A stretch of 64,000 nt of DNA from contig CM069432.1 in assembly GCA_035610365.1 (NCBI GenBank), positions 170,560,035-170,624,034 of the forward strand, given 5' to 3'. Positions 1 to 12,309 of the stretch are shown here, in pieces; positions within the stretch are counted from its first letter, which is position 1, and each line of letters starts with the position of its first letter. This DNA comes from Aquatica leii. Taxonomy: Eukaryota > Arthropoda > Insecta > Coleoptera > Lampyridae. Position numbers and translations under genes: made by a program. The notes beneath the pieces were generated by a model that saw only the letters and a list, made by a program, of their open reading frames with translations, ran no database searches and was not told the DNA's origin.

Positions 1-255
1 GTCAACATCAGTTATATATGCCAGTGGTACGTCATTTGTGTCTGAAGGTTCAACATTACACATTATTCTAGATCGAGATGGAGTATCACCAACATTTTCA
101 AAGTTGCCACATTGTTTAATTTTTGCAGAACTGCAAAGAACATAAAATAGTGTTCAAATACTTCATGTAAAAATGCAGTATATAATTTTAATATCAAAAT
201 GGTAAACCAAAAAATGTACTTACCGTTTTCCTTTAATTTTTGCGGCCATTGACAT
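1..255 (-). CDS. 5' end of an unidentified gene, two coding exons (partial)
   Basis: Read on the minus strand, an ATG at 255-253 opens a 32-nt coding exon (255-224) ending at a strong GTAAGT donor. A 93-nt intron (223-131) ends in TTCTTTGCAG, and the second exon (130-1) stays open to the window edge. The splice joins in frame and gives a 54-residue basic start beginning MSMAAKIKGKR, followed by ...AYITDVD. The short intron size fits insects. No known domain is recognisable. A Myb/SANT-like fragment lies about 0.85 kb upstream on the same strand, but no exon linking them is visible. Start choice rests on the lack of a pyrimidine-rich acceptor before the ATG. It could instead be chance: the support is one good donor, one good acceptor and an open frame. 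Confidence 0.4.
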
Positions 256-1067
256 CTTTCTTTTTAGTGTTTTATTTTTTTTTATTTGCCATTGCAAACG
301 GTTAAAAAATAATAAATTAAAAAAACTAAGTAACAACAACGATAACAATAAATTAAAATTAAAAATTACGTAGAACGAGTAAATAGTAACAATGAAATTA
401 TAAAATAAAGCAACCTGCGACAAATGTACGTTTAACACGGATTAACAGTAAGTGCGCTAAATCCTAAATAATAGAATTGCAAAATTATCAACCCTTCTTA
501 TCATACCTAAAGAACTTAAATATAAATTGTGTAATTTAATATTCTTTTCATTGTCTATTCTACCGACAGCTTACGTCTGTAACGTTAGTTTAAACTAAAA
601 AAAACTAAAATACAATAAACGTAATCAGCCGGCTAGGTAACAATGCAAAGAAAAGTATCAATTACAAGAACGTCAGATAAGACTCTACAAACATATGTAA
701 TGCATTCTGGTATTGACTGTACATTTATGGTTTTCTCTATCTATGTATGTTTTTATATTACGTCTTTTACCTCACGTCCTACTAAAAATGACGTTTTTAT
801 CTTTGTTTGCAAGTTGGAAAGCAGATTTGTAAAAGGCCTCATAACTGCATTTCGGCGTTTCTTAAAACTTTATCTATACATAAACTTCACATAAACGGCT
901 AATAAGTTATCTGGCGAATAATCGAAACATAGTTTATGTGACGCCTCCGTACATTTGCATTGTTACCTATAACTTGTCTCTAGCATCTTTGCTCTTTGTT
1001 TAGCATACCTACATAACCTATACCATCATCGTTTTAAGCTAATCTAAGGTTTTAAGACTTCGTTTAT

Positions 1068-1595
1068 TTACAAATTGTTTGTTTTACTTTTATTTGTGTA
1101 AAGCGTATTTGGTAGAATGGGTATATCTTTTCCTCGGAGAGTTGCTAATTGTTTAGCACAGCTATCGCCTGTTTGAGCAAAAGCATTATATTCTTTTTTA
1201 ATTTGATTCCATACAATAGTTTTATGCGACACGCTCACTGCGCCCGTTTTCTTATTTTCAATTAAATTTAAATTTTTTGTTTGTTTGTGTGTTTGTTTTA
1301 ACAAGATATTTTTATCCGTGTCGGAAAAGTTTTGCGATCGCGATTTATTAAGTCCCGTACACTTCATGGAAAAAAATAAAACGAATGGTAGAAATACGTC
1401 TAGGCAAAAGCAAACGCAGAAATTGAAAATGAATTCTTTGTAAGTTGAAATGACATTTTGCATTACACTTACTGCAATACAATAAATGAGTGATAATCCT
1501 TTGAATAAAAAGAGATGGAATAACCAAAATGCGGTTTTTTGGGTACTCAGATACAGATTAATAAATTCAGGTAAACTTATATTTGAATTAGGCAC
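1068..1595 (-). pseudogene. Myb/SANT-like DNA-binding domain fragment
   Basis: The minus-strand open frame of 175 codons has no recognisable first half, which is probably intron or flank. Its second half, about residues 85-155, resembles the Myb/SANT-like (Myb_DNA-bind_5 type) trihelix domain found in many insect transposon-associated and nuclear proteins. Matching features are an NFSDTDKNILL opening helix, a central ENKKTGAVS segment, a tryptophan in TIVWNQI and a closing CAKQLATL helix. A plausible acceptor (TTCCATGAAG) lies just before the domain at about 1360. The usual continuation after the last helix is missing and the frame ends soon after. It is either one exon of a split gene or a decayed copy. 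Identity rests on motif memory, not a search. Confidence 0.45.
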
Positions 1596-4575
1596 CGCAG
1601 GACTTATTTCTAGTAAATACTATGAGTATAGCCACAACTGTTATCCATCTAGCGAGTAAAAGTAGAACTGAGTTATTAGCAGATTACAATCCACGGATAA
1701 GTTATGAGTAGATAAGTTTTGAGAAACGCTACTTGCAACTTATCAGACCAATAGCGTTATCTACAGATAGTTATGTCGAGTTTATGAAGTCTTTTCAGAA
1801 ACCGACCATTAGTTCGTTGACAAATAAACAAGCGGCAAATTCAAACATCGGACAATCATTAAAATACACACTGTATAACTGTGGCACAAACCATTGTATA
1901 TAGCACACATAATATCACTGTCAACTTAACAGCGGAACATTTAAACTATGGCAAACATTAATTATTGAAAAATAATAAAGAATAAGTTGACTTAGCAGTC
2001 TATTTAAATAAAATAAAATCCGCCAGCTTCTAGTATAAAAATGCTATGCCGTTAGAAATAAAGGCTAATTTCATTTGTTTACAAGAAATATATCTAGAGA
2101 AAATTAATATGTACTTGCAGTAAACTACAAGAAAACTAGAAGATGTACTTGATACATAAATAACGTAAATGTAATTTGTTTAGGCAGAATGAAAACGTGT
2201 AAGATAGTTGTAGTAAAACAAACATGTGGTAATATACACCAGTATAAATCATATGCATAAATGGGTTTTAATAGAATTAATGTATAAAGCTTCCCATAAG
2301 CTAATTTCATTTGATTTAGTACAATTAAAGATCAATGTATCTTACATTAGGATAACACATAATAAAATAAGACTATAAATTACTTACTATGTAACCATAA
2401 TTATTAATTGCTTTAGTTTTGAATAGAAAATATATTACAAAATTACAACATAAAATTGAATCGTGTGTGTAATTCAAAACAAGTCAATATTGTAAAAAAA
2501 ACACTGATTCTGTTGATGTGTTTCATTCAAAACATTGCGTTAATTAAAAAGTTGAAATTATTCTTATTATGTAACGTTTTACAAAGGTCAACAAAATGGC
2601 GTTTAAATAATTTCAACCTTCACTTGATAAATTAGTAACATAAAGAAATAAGAATAATTATAAGGTACATTTTAAATATTAGTTTGTCAGATGGATCAGT
2701 AACTTAAATAACCACCATTAAAGAAAATATTAAAACCAAGAAAATGAAATCATTGATTTTTGATTCTCCTAAAAAAAATCTTTTTGTTTCCACCTGATTT
2801 ACCTTACAAGTAATTTGACTGTTGTGAGCATCTACTTACTTATAATATGTAAATAATTACTACAATCGATTCATCTACTACTATATGTAAGTAATTGTTG
2901 TAGGTTGTACTTTGTTTTCTGAATTTCAGTGTCAATCAAACACAAAATCTACAAATGTTCGAAAAAAAAATTATCACATTTTTTGAATATAAATTGTTTT
3001 CAAGGTTCCTTCCACTGTACTGTCCTCTTAAACTCACTTACATGTTAAAATATATAAATATAAAAATAGAAAGTTGGTATTACAGTTCGATTAAAATCGA
3101 AATCTGACTAAGCAGGTTAAATCATTTGATCGATTTTTATAGAACGTACGCAATGTTATTTGAAACAAAACTATGTAAATAAATGATTTTAACGACCTTT
3201 TCCGCTCGTTGTTTTGTCCAAATGTGCGACGGCTTTAAAGAAGCAGAAATAAATAATAAAGAGTAATTTTCTAAGTTACCAATAGTCAGTTTTGCGCTTT
3301 GTTTTACCTCCTTGTTAACTCATTACTAATTTGTAGTCCGGCCATCTTGTGTCGTTAATTCAATAATTTTAATACGAATAACCAATCTGCTACTTCTATT
3401 TTTTCATAGCAAAATAATTACATATAGGCAAAAGTGCAGTTTCTGATAGAGTGAATTTCAAATCAAATTCACTTTAAAATTCAATTTCTTTTATATTTTA
3501 TTAAATATTTTAATTATTTCGTTTTTTCGGTCTTAGTTTTAAAGTGTACAATTACATCGACTAAAAAATTTATTTATTTTCTAGTTTAAAATAGATAAAA
3601 TTAATGAGATATTTAAATAGATTGCTAACAGTTACTATTAGTGTTTATCTAAAACGTTAGTTAAGTGAAGATTTAAAAATAATCATAAAAAATTTTATTA
3701 GAAAATAAAAACGTGTTGTTGGATTAGCTTCCAGATTTCGTATTTTACGACTAGGAAATGAATTAGTGTTTTACAGAATTGACAAATTATAGTTATTGGA
3801 ATAGTTAACAAATATGTTAAACAAAAGTCATTAAACTAAGATTTGAATTAGTTTAAATCATATTCCGGTTTCACTTATTCTATACTAGACTTATCAAATG
3901 AATGGTTAGAGAGCTATGGTCCTTGTAAAAAGTTTCTAAAAAGCTATTAGAAAATACTTATCAATGGTTTAAAAATAACATTACATCTTTCAATGTCCTT
4001 ATAGTAAAAGAAAAGAAATTAAAAAAAAAATTATAGTTAAAAATATTGAAACTTTCGTGATTAAAGAAACATACACTAACAATAAATAGTACCCATAAAA
4101 TAATAATGTGTGCTGTAATAACCAGTAGAAAACCTCATACAGTCAACAACAATTAAAAAGTAAAAAACAAACTATTACTGCAAAATAAAAATAAAAATCA
4201 GTTAAAAAAAAATAATAAAAAAACACAAAAAATTCCATTTTCATAGCGATTTAAACATTACGTCAAAAATTTATAAAATGAAAGGCTTATAAAATGCAAA
4301 AGAAAATGTTTTAAATCACATTGATACATTTCTGTATATTAAATCAATCTGAAACAAATGATTAATATTTCTTGGTTACTATGTTAACAAAAACACAGCC
4401 TATAGAAAACTAATATGAGATAGGAGTTAGTTTTATTAATAGTAACAAGAAATGTACAAAATGCTATATTTATTTTTACTTATTGTTAAATAAAATAAAA
4501 TAATTAATTATAATGTTATTTTCTGGTCAAAACAATAAGTTTTTTTCAATTAACTAAAAATTAATTGTACATAGC
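1596..4575. other. no gene seen
   Basis: AT-rich DNA with stop codons in all frames, A/T runs and no recognisable protein segment, RNA gene or long inverted repeat. The interval 256-1067 is likewise without a supported gene. Confidence 0.6.
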
Positions 4576-4745
4576 TATAACGACAGGAAACGTTGTAAGT
4601 TGATTTTACACCCGCGTAATTCAAAATAGTTTTGGATAAAACCGCGAGAAAAAATCACAACGTAAAAGGCATTGGAGGTAAAGCAATGTCAATGCAATTG
4701 TGCAAATGCGACCAGAGTGAACCGCCGTTTTGCCATTTGGAGCAG
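4576..4745 (+). repeat. dispersed repeat family R1, copy 1
   Basis: This begins TATAACGACAGGAAACGTTG and runs through TTTTACACCCGCGTAATTC and a segment ending GGCATTGGAGGTAAAGC. The same order of blocks recurs at 4896-5047 (inverted) and 31922-32050 (direct). It is non-coding. No duplication of the target could be fixed, so the ends are approximate. Confidence 0.7.
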
Positions 4746-4895
4746 TAGGAGATACACTCTAATGTAATTCCCACAATTGCATTAACAAACCTTATAAATT
4801 TATATTCATATACAATTAGGATAAGCATCTCATAGTTTAAGATACTACTATGAGATGTACAAAGGTACTATGTATTAACGATATCTGTAAATAGG

Positions 4896-5047
4896 TATAA
4901 CGGAGGAAAACGTTTTAAGCTAATTTTACACCTGCGTAATTTACCCTCAATGCCTCTTACGTTGTGGTTTTATCCTACAATTTTATTCAAAACTATTTTT
5001 AATTACGCGGGTGTAAAATCAACGTACAACATTATCCGCCGCTATTT
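4896..5047 (-). mobile_element. repeat family R1, short MITE-like copy with inverted ends
   Basis: A 150-bp unit whose left end (TATAACGGAGGAAAACG..TTTTACACCTGCGTAAT) is the imperfect inverse of its right end (ATTACGCGGGTGTAAAATC..TCCGCCGCTAT). Its inverted interior matches the copies at 4576 and 31922. This is probably the complete form of the family, with the other copies cut at GGTAAAGC. It lies immediately left of the mariner-type element starting at 5071. Confidence 0.65.
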
Positions 5048-5166
5048 ACAGTTATCGTTTATACATAGTACAGGGACTTCATTAAAACCCATTTACTAAG
5101 TGACCTACGAGTTGAGCACCAACATTATTTTAGGTTGGTAGTGTTACTATTATAGGTGTTACCGTT

Positions 5167-5613
5167 TATAGTCGTAATCAAGATGTGTCTTATGACTTAT
5201 CGGTAGGCAACGTAAAGTTTAAGGTTTTTAAAACGTACGTCTTTATTAACTATCACACGCATAAATGATACCTGTAATAGCGATAAATTAAAATATTAAA
5301 ATTTTGAAAACAGCATTGACCTAATTAATTTTATTGCTCTAATTACAAGATTAGTGGCGCCCCTATACTACTATTAAAAGTTAATTTAATTCAAAGTGAA
5401 TTAAACTGACACATAAACTGACAGAACGTCTTTAAGTTATCGGCGTTCGCTGGCGTTTTAAACAACCTACGTTAAAGAGATTAGCATTACCAACTTTCTA
5501 ACGATTAGCTATCTTTCTTTAACTGCAAAAAAATATGTGAAATAAGTATACTATATTATTTTAATTTTCTATTTGGTCTAGTATGAGTCATAAGACACGT
5601 AATTACGACTATA
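5167..5613. mobile_element. nested TIR element, family R2 copy 1
   Basis: The left end TATAGTCGTAAT..TGTCTTATGACT is mirrored by the right end AGTCATAAGACACGTAATTACGACTATA (imperfect). It interrupts the 5' non-coding part of the mariner-type element. The right ~200 bp, including CATAAACTGACAGAAC and GTATACTATATTATT, matches the inverse of the left part of 12310-13121. No coding potential. The target duplication is not clear. Confidence 0.65.
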
Positions 5614-5822
5614 GTAACATTTATTTGACATTATCGTTTGGTGTTTTGTTTACATCGAGTATTATTTTTCGTTGTTTTCTTTATTTTCTGTTTTTATAAT
5701 TTAAAACTGTTATTATCGTAACTAATTAGCACTACATGTGTTTTCTCTGAGTAAGCACTGAATAACAAGTGTAATTTTAAGATTATCTAATTTTTGTAAG
5801 TTTATATTAACAGCATTTCACG

Positions 5823-6807
5823 ATGTTTACTCCTGAACAAGACAACATTATTGTAATGGCTCATTTTCGAAGTGGTACACGCAATCTCGATGGAACCTGG
5901 TCGTGTTCTTTTTAAAGTTGCATTGATCAAATCAATGAACATTTCCCAAAAGCAAACTTTACTTACGATGCTTTCCGGCCTACTGTACTTACTGCACCTG
6001 TTGTCGCAGACAATGGCAATCGCATGAAACAAAGTCCAAATAAATCGGTGGTAAAATTATTTGCGGCAACATCTTAAGTTCCACTTTTATAGTACAAACA
6101 TTCAATTTTTAGGATTGTGAGTAGCAACTTGCCACAAGGCATTAAAAAACAACTTTTCGATGAATCCACACTAGGTTACGGTTTATCAAAAATTACGTGC
6201 TCATGACTTCTTGCAGCGTGTACAATTTTGTGAATGGCTTAATGAACATTTAAATACGAATGACCTATTAGATTTAACTTTCTTTACGGACGAAGCATGA
6301 TTTCATTTCAGTGGATATGTAAATAACTATCGCACTTGGGCAACCAAAAATGTATACACCTTTGTAAAAACAACATTGCATCCTTTGAAAGTAGGTGTAG
6401 GTCAAGGAGAAGGATAATTGAACCAAATTTTTTTTCAATATTGTAAACGCAGAACGTTATCGTTATATTTTGAGTCAATCTTTCAAGCAACTAGATAATA
6501 ACGAACTTTAATTTGGTTACTCTCAGCAAGAAAATGCAACGGCTCATACTACTTGAGTTACAATTGAATTTATTCAACAATATATATTATATCCTTCATG
6601 ATCTCCAGATCTTACGCCACTAGATTTTTACTTTTACGAACATTTAAATAAGAATCAGTTGCGCAATATTGAAGACGTGGAACATGCAATTACTGAAGCT
6701 ATTCGAAATATTGAAGTTGATGAGCTTCAAAATGTGTTATAAAATTTAAAAAGAAGTGTTAGCACATGTATTGCAGCTGAAAGACAACATATTAATCATA
6801 GGTTATA
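5823..6807 (+). pseudogene. Tc1/mariner-type transposase, broken
   Basis: Fragments in order resemble the insect mariner-like transposases with a DUF4817-type N-terminus: an MFTPEQDN start at 5823, then in another frame a segment with FFTDEA followed by a stop in place of the usual W and then FHFSGYVNN (near 6280), TTLHPLKVGV (near 6375), QQENATAHTT (near 6525), SPDLTPLDFY (near 6605) and an ending CIAAERQHINH. The first and third catalytic aspartates are visible. The second, normally in QQDGATAH, reads E. Several frameshifts and stops separate the blocks, so no active protein can be made. Family identity comes from these motifs, not a search. Confidence 0.75.
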
Positions 6808-6967
6808 AATTTTAAATAATTGTTATTGCTAATTTTAATTTCAAATAAACAGGTATTGTTACCGTTTTTCGTTTAGTTATTTTTATTTTACTTGATGTCA
6901 ATCTAAGCAATGTTGGTTGCCTAATATATATGTCACGTGAGATCCAATCATTTCTAAAGTCCCTGTA

Positions 6968-9900
6968 CCTTATACCTACTTATACTGTGAGGTGGCTTTT
7001 GGTAAAAATTAATAATATTTACTATTGTTTCAATAATTAAAACTAAATGATCAATTGCAAAATAAAATAAGTATATAATGGTATAAATTCAATAACTCAA
7101 TAGCATCCATAATTTCTATTTAATTAAAACTGTTTAAGAATTGAACATTTATTGTACACCATTGACCGTAATACATGTTATAATAGGAAAAGAAATGTCA
7201 GAGGTGTGATCATGTGAATGGAATTAATTGTTTATGTAGTATATTAAAACCTATTTTTAACTAATTATCAGTGAAAACGTGGATCTATTTCAGAGTACTA
7301 TAAATAAAAATATGGCAATATGTACGTATCTACTATAAGTAAGTAAAAAGAACTGCCTCTTGCTTGCAACAGAATAAAAAAATACAACTCTAGTCTAGAC
7401 GTCAGAAAGATAAGGAATAGAAACAAGAATAAAAATTAAAACGTAAGTTGAATACTATGTAATTCACAAAGAATGCTAACAATGTTGCTCTAGGGCCTAA
7501 ACACAATGTCTGACAAAGTCGGAAATTTTTTTATTGAAACGATATTTTTCATTCGGCACGTATAAATAAATTATTTCAACAAATGTATCCAGTACCAGAA
7601 ATTTTGAAATACAATTTTTAATAAATACATATTGCAGGTATAGAAAAAGTAATTGAATAAAAATATAAACAACGATAAAATCATAAAGCGCAAAAATAAA
7701 ACAAAAGTTTTTATTGTATTGCAAGTTTTACAAGCACTTTGCAAAACTTGGAAAAACTACCACAATCTTAAATTAGTTTGCGAACAGATGAAAAATTTTG
7801 AATGCGGTCTTATAAAGCAAATTTCAAATAGAATTTGTTCTTTACCAAATTGTAAACGTCAAATTTCTATTGCAAAACAAAATGTTATTATTTAAAAAAA
7901 ATTACTACAACGTAAAATATATAATCAAGTGGCGCTTACATACGTATATTTACCGACAATCACTATAAAATGTGTTTTCAAACCTTTATAATTTGCACAT
8001 TGCTATACCGGATGGCCTTGAACTGTACAATCTCCAAAGAAATCAAGGACAAGCACGTGAAACCTGCTAGTAAATTCTTCTCTGTATTCTTTCAGATAAA
8101 TACACATATATAATAAATTGCCAAAGAATGTTTTCGCAACAGTTAATTTTTTCCTAATGCAGATTAGGTAATAATTCACGCTTTGCGGTTATTAATACGA
8201 AACATTTTAAAACAAATTGCGCTTCTTTTTTTTAAGAGAAAATAAGGCAGGTGAATTCACTATGAGTTAAAGTTCGTGGAATTTATACTATAATTAATAC
8301 AATGAGAATGAGAAATCTGACAGCATATTTTCAGTTATAAATGCCGTAAGGACTAGGCTTTAGGTATTACGTGTATTTATTAATTTGTTAAATATCATTT
8401 TCGTGGCAAAATAAATCTTATTTATAAACGAAATTCAATAGAAAGAAAAATTAATGCAAGCATAAAAATTGTAAAACTGATTACAATTTAATTTTATAAT
8501 TAATAAAATAATAATCGTAAAATACATTTAAAAAAATCTATCCAAATGCAATCGTTGATTAAAACTTACTCTAATGATAACTAACATTACTTTGATCGGA
8601 CAAATAAATCAACAAAATGATCATTTAGCGCAGAGTGTGCTTACCAAAATACGAACGTAAAATCATACCCCATTCTATTACTTGCCTAGAGCGCCGTATT
8701 TTCAAGGTCACTTACAAAACCCCTAAAACATAATATAAAAAATGTATTTACATAAATTTATAAATACCTAGATTCAAAACGTTGCAGATTACCTACCTTT
8801 TGTGTATGCCATTTCTGTTTTTACCCAGTTAATTTCTAGATTCTGTAAAATACGAATTGAACTAGAGCAATTTCGTTCACTATTAAAATCAAATTTTAAC
8901 AGGTGCAGTTGTTCAGAGTCATGAAACAAATATAAATACAAAGTAACAAGAAAAGACTGATAATGTGGTAGTGTGTTAAAGAGAAAACTCATCAGTGCAA
9001 AACTTATCAAAGTGTTTTTTTTTTCAACAAAAATTAGAGCATTTCTGTGAAGCAAGCTTTGTTACTAAGTAAATAATCAAATCCCCATTGTTAAAAATAG
9101 TTCAGCAGCGACGCAGTCACTAGTTATTATTTCCGAGTCTAAAATACATAATAAACAACGTTCAACCATGCTCAAAATACGGATCTAGTTTTTGTTTATA
9201 GACGATGAGGTCTGCTAGTAGTAAAACACGAGAGATTCTTACAATTTGTAAAATTTTATTTATTAACGTATTTTTGAAAAACGGTTGCAAACAATTTACA
9301 CAAATGTGTGCATTTAACATAGTTTGTTTACGCCAATAAAATGAATGATAGAAAAACAGCAATTGCTATGGTTGGTTTCTATTTTTGTTCGAGAAATTGA
9401 TAACATATGATAATCAAAAATAGAAATCATAGCTTAATATATTTCTTCAGCTCACCAGTTTCTTAAAAGAAGTAATTAAATAATAAAAGCAAGAAACGGA
9501 ACACTATGACCCTTTACAATAGATTAAAATTAACCTTAAAAAAAAAGAAAAATTAAAACGTACATAAAATTATATCAGCAAGTTGAAAAGTGATGTTTAT
9601 AGTATAAAAAAGTTAGTTGTTAGTAAAATAATTACAGCAAATACTAATCTTTATTTCTTCGTATTTAAACGTGACTTGATTATTTAAAAGCTTGGCTTGA
9701 TTTTTCGAAAGCTTGGCTTGATTTGAAAGTGAAAATTCAAATTTGTCACTTCCCAACCGCTAGTGTAGTAACGCTGAAAATAGACTTCCTAACTTTTTTT
9801 AAGTAATCAGTTGAATGTTACTATAATGATTGTCAATAAAAAACATTATTAAATAACAAAAAAGTAATCTACAAAATTAATTTAACTTATAAAGTTGTCG

Positions 9901-10490
9901 TTCATTTGTCCCATAATTCTATCACACTATCGGGAAACGTTTTTTAAATCGGCTCTGCTATAGCAATATTTGTACTTTACATAAAAACATCTTTTGCTTT
10001 TTCTTCAAAATGCTAAAACTTTTTACATTTTTTGCGGGGTTTTAGTAATGTCAAATGCGAAAGAAGTGAATTGATCTGAAATATTTCTTCTCTATGTTCA
10101 TTTATGGTAAAATATGTTGTTGATTTTGGTAACTTATTTATAGATTTGTTTTTTTCATTTGCTTAAAAATGAACAGTATAAGAAAAAAGTGTAATAATTT
10201 TTAGGTTAAATACATTACGTTTTGTTTAGCCGCACCACCCAAATAACAGAATTCTCGTAAAAAGATATCTTTTTAACACCATTTCTCGGGTATCAATTAG
10301 ACATCATTTTAGTCACCTTTTTCATACAAAATTTGTGTCGAAAATTCCGCATGAAATCGGTATCTATAAACTGTCACTATCATTCTTGAGGCATCAAAAT
10401 GATACCATCTATAAGAAAGCTGAATGTCACTGTGATACCAAAATCATATCACATAACATGATTATTCCATCATTCTGTTATCAAATTTGT
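6968..10490. other. no gene seen
   Basis: AT-rich sequence without recognisable coding segments. One minus-strand interval near 8801-8846 (acceptor TATTTTACAG, donor GTAGGT, 46 nt open) could be a micro-exon, but the evidence is too weak for a call. Confidence 0.5.
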
Positions 10491-10494
10491 ATTG

Positions 10495-10637
10495 GAACGT
10501 TCGAGAAGTTATTTGCAAATGCAAGTGCCTTCTAGAACCTGTTATCCATTTTCTAGAAGATATAGCGAAAAGTAGGGAACACTCGAGAAGGATTCGCCGA
10601 TGTGTATATATAGCGACGAGCAGATCGTAGGTCAGTT
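10495..10637 (+). promoter_or_regulatory. heat-shock-type promoter: four HSEs, TATA box and initiator
   Basis: Four heat-shock elements lie within 101 bp. HSE1 (10495-10507) is GAAcgTTCgaGAA, a perfect three-unit element. HSE2 (10530-10537) and HSE3 (10551-10558) are both TTCTAGAA. HSE4 (10577-10595) is GAAcaCTCgaGAA followed by an imperfect fourth unit. The TATA box TATATATA is at 10605-10612 and an insect initiator TCAGTT at 10632-10637, so the TATA starts 29 bp before the predicted start A (10634). This is the layout known for hsp70/hsp83-type promoters, where HSF trimers bind inverted nGAAn units. The same block could be the U3 region of a solo LTR: TGTTATCC at 10540 and ACGCAACA at 10945 give TG..CA ends, but no target duplication is seen. 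Confidence 0.65.
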
Positions 10638-10795
10638 ATTGCTGGAATGCGAATACATCAGTGTTAAGAAGATTATCAAGTGGAAATAAATCGTTAGCAC
10701 GCGTGTGTCTAGATAAATTGACCGAGAATAATCATGTACGTGATTTTTAGTGTAAACAATCGTGAAGCTACCCGCGGACTTTATCTTATCTTCTT
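10634..10795 (+). ncRNA. candidate first exon of a heat-inducible transcript
   Basis: From the predicted start at 10634 the sequence runs 162 nt to a GTAAGT donor at 10796-10801. It is less AT-rich than its surroundings and has no useful ORF: the one early ATG, at 10735, closes within 20 codons. A short non-coding first exon behind an HSE-rich promoter recalls insect hsp83, but no chaperone coding sequence follows on this strand anywhere to the right. A non-coding transcript, a displaced promoter or an LTR are the alternatives. The exon is inferred from signals only. Confidence 0.35.
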
Positions 10796-10959
10796 GTAAG
10801 TGATATAAATTAGTGTAAGTGTTTTCATTAAATATTATTACATTTAATTAGTTCGGTTAATTTAAAAGTGTACATATTTCTAGAATAAGTAAACGTATTT
10901 TTAGTCGTTTTAAATAAATTAGTTTTAATAAATAAATACGCAACAGTATTAATTAAATT

Positions 10960-12309
10960 ATATACTCCCACGTTGCTTATTACAAATATGCACAATATAA
11001 ATAATGATTATATTTTTTAACTTTACTATGTTTAGTAAATATCTAAACTTATAAAAAACACTGTAATTACAAATTACATACTGGAATACAATATTTTAAA
11101 CTTTTATATGGTAGTAGACATCGTTTTAACAAGCATTTAAAGTAATAAAAAAATTGAGGTTATACCACGTTATACTTCATCGGACAAAAACGGTCATTCT
11201 TTGTAAGTTTTCGGTGCGTAGGACGATGCGGCAAATTGTGCTGATTAGTTTATAACATCGCCAAAATAAAATGAAATTATATCTTAATAATTTTTTTATG
11301 TACACCATTTACCGTAAAAAATTATTAATATGTTCTATGGTGAAACTTTGATGTCTAAAATTATATCTATTTACCTTTAATAATAATTATTATTATTCCA
11401 CGACCTTGAATTATTATTTAATTATTTTATTATTATTATGTCTCAAATAATTTATCTTTTTTTACAAGTTGTCTTTGGCGTAAAACACATAATAGATTAA
11501 ATGGATAACTACACATATTCGATTCTTGTCCTAGTAGTAAATAAATCGCCACCTTCAGATTAATAATTGCCGAGAAAAATATTATGCAACGTTTGCAAAA
11601 TGACCAACATGAAAAAGTATGTATAACAGTTTCATAAATTTTGTATGAACTAAATTGATGCTTTTTAGAGTTTAAATTTTTGTGTTGAATTTATAACAGA
11701 ATAATGCATTGATAACGATAGCAGCGTATACAAACCACCAAGTCATCTATTAACTATAAAAATCGTACCAATAACTTTGTATCAAAACATTTTTATTAAA
11801 GTGACACTGGGATGTCAATAACATGGCACGTACAGTTTACCAGGATGTGTGCCGAGTCGACTACTTAAATTTAAGATTACATGTTTATTTTGTCTACGGC
11901 AATGTTTGGTATATTATATTTGATTACCACTGACAATTCTAGTTGTTATTTATATATTTCTCATTTGCTAAGTACTTAGTCTATTCTGGAAGTGACACGG
12001 CCTCCCTAAAACGGTGGATCCAGTGCTGTAGCACATTTAGCCTCCCCGTGGGGGATTAGCTACAATTTAACTATGAAAAAAATTGATTAAATGAGTTTGT
12101 GCAAGTACGAAAATTCCTAATCCCGATTACATGCGTGCAAAACTAAAAATAAAAATATACGGTTAGCCGTTGAGATTAGAATGACTAATAGTAATTTAAA
12201 TTTTTTTAATATATCGTTTTATAACAAATGTTGAACATATTATAATATACAAAACATAAACTTCCGATAGAAACAGATCTATTTTTTTTATAAAAAAAAT
12301 TGTTAATAA
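10960..12309. other. no gene seen; simple repeats and one GC-richer block
   Basis: Contains an ATT/AAT-rich tract near 11370-11440 and a GC-richer block near 11995-12060 with CCCCGTGGGGG. The block looks transposon-derived, but I cannot assign it. Confidence 0.45.

Larger units (their letters stand above)
5071..6965 (+). mobile_element. decayed Tc1/mariner-superfamily transposon with TA duplication
   Basis: The element starts CAGGGACTT at 5071 and ends AAGTCCCTG at 6965, flanked on both sides by TA (5069-5070 and 6966-6967). The terminal repeats continue imperfectly for about 55 bp inward, including a shared CCAACATT block. Length is 1895 bp, of which 447 bp is a nested TIR element (5167-5613). 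Between 5823 and about 6807 lies a broken transposase. Ends of this form and TA target choice are known for the IS630-Tc1-mariner superfamily. Confidence 0.8.

Noticed and set aside
8801..8846. possible 46-nt minus-strand exon (..NLEINWVKTEMAYTKG)
   Set aside because: Both splice sites are only moderate and the peptide is not recognised, so it is not separable from chance.
10335..10535. 66-codon plus-strand frame overlapping the heat-shock elements
   Set aside because: It overlaps promoter motifs, shows no domain, and its composition is that of random AT-rich sequence.
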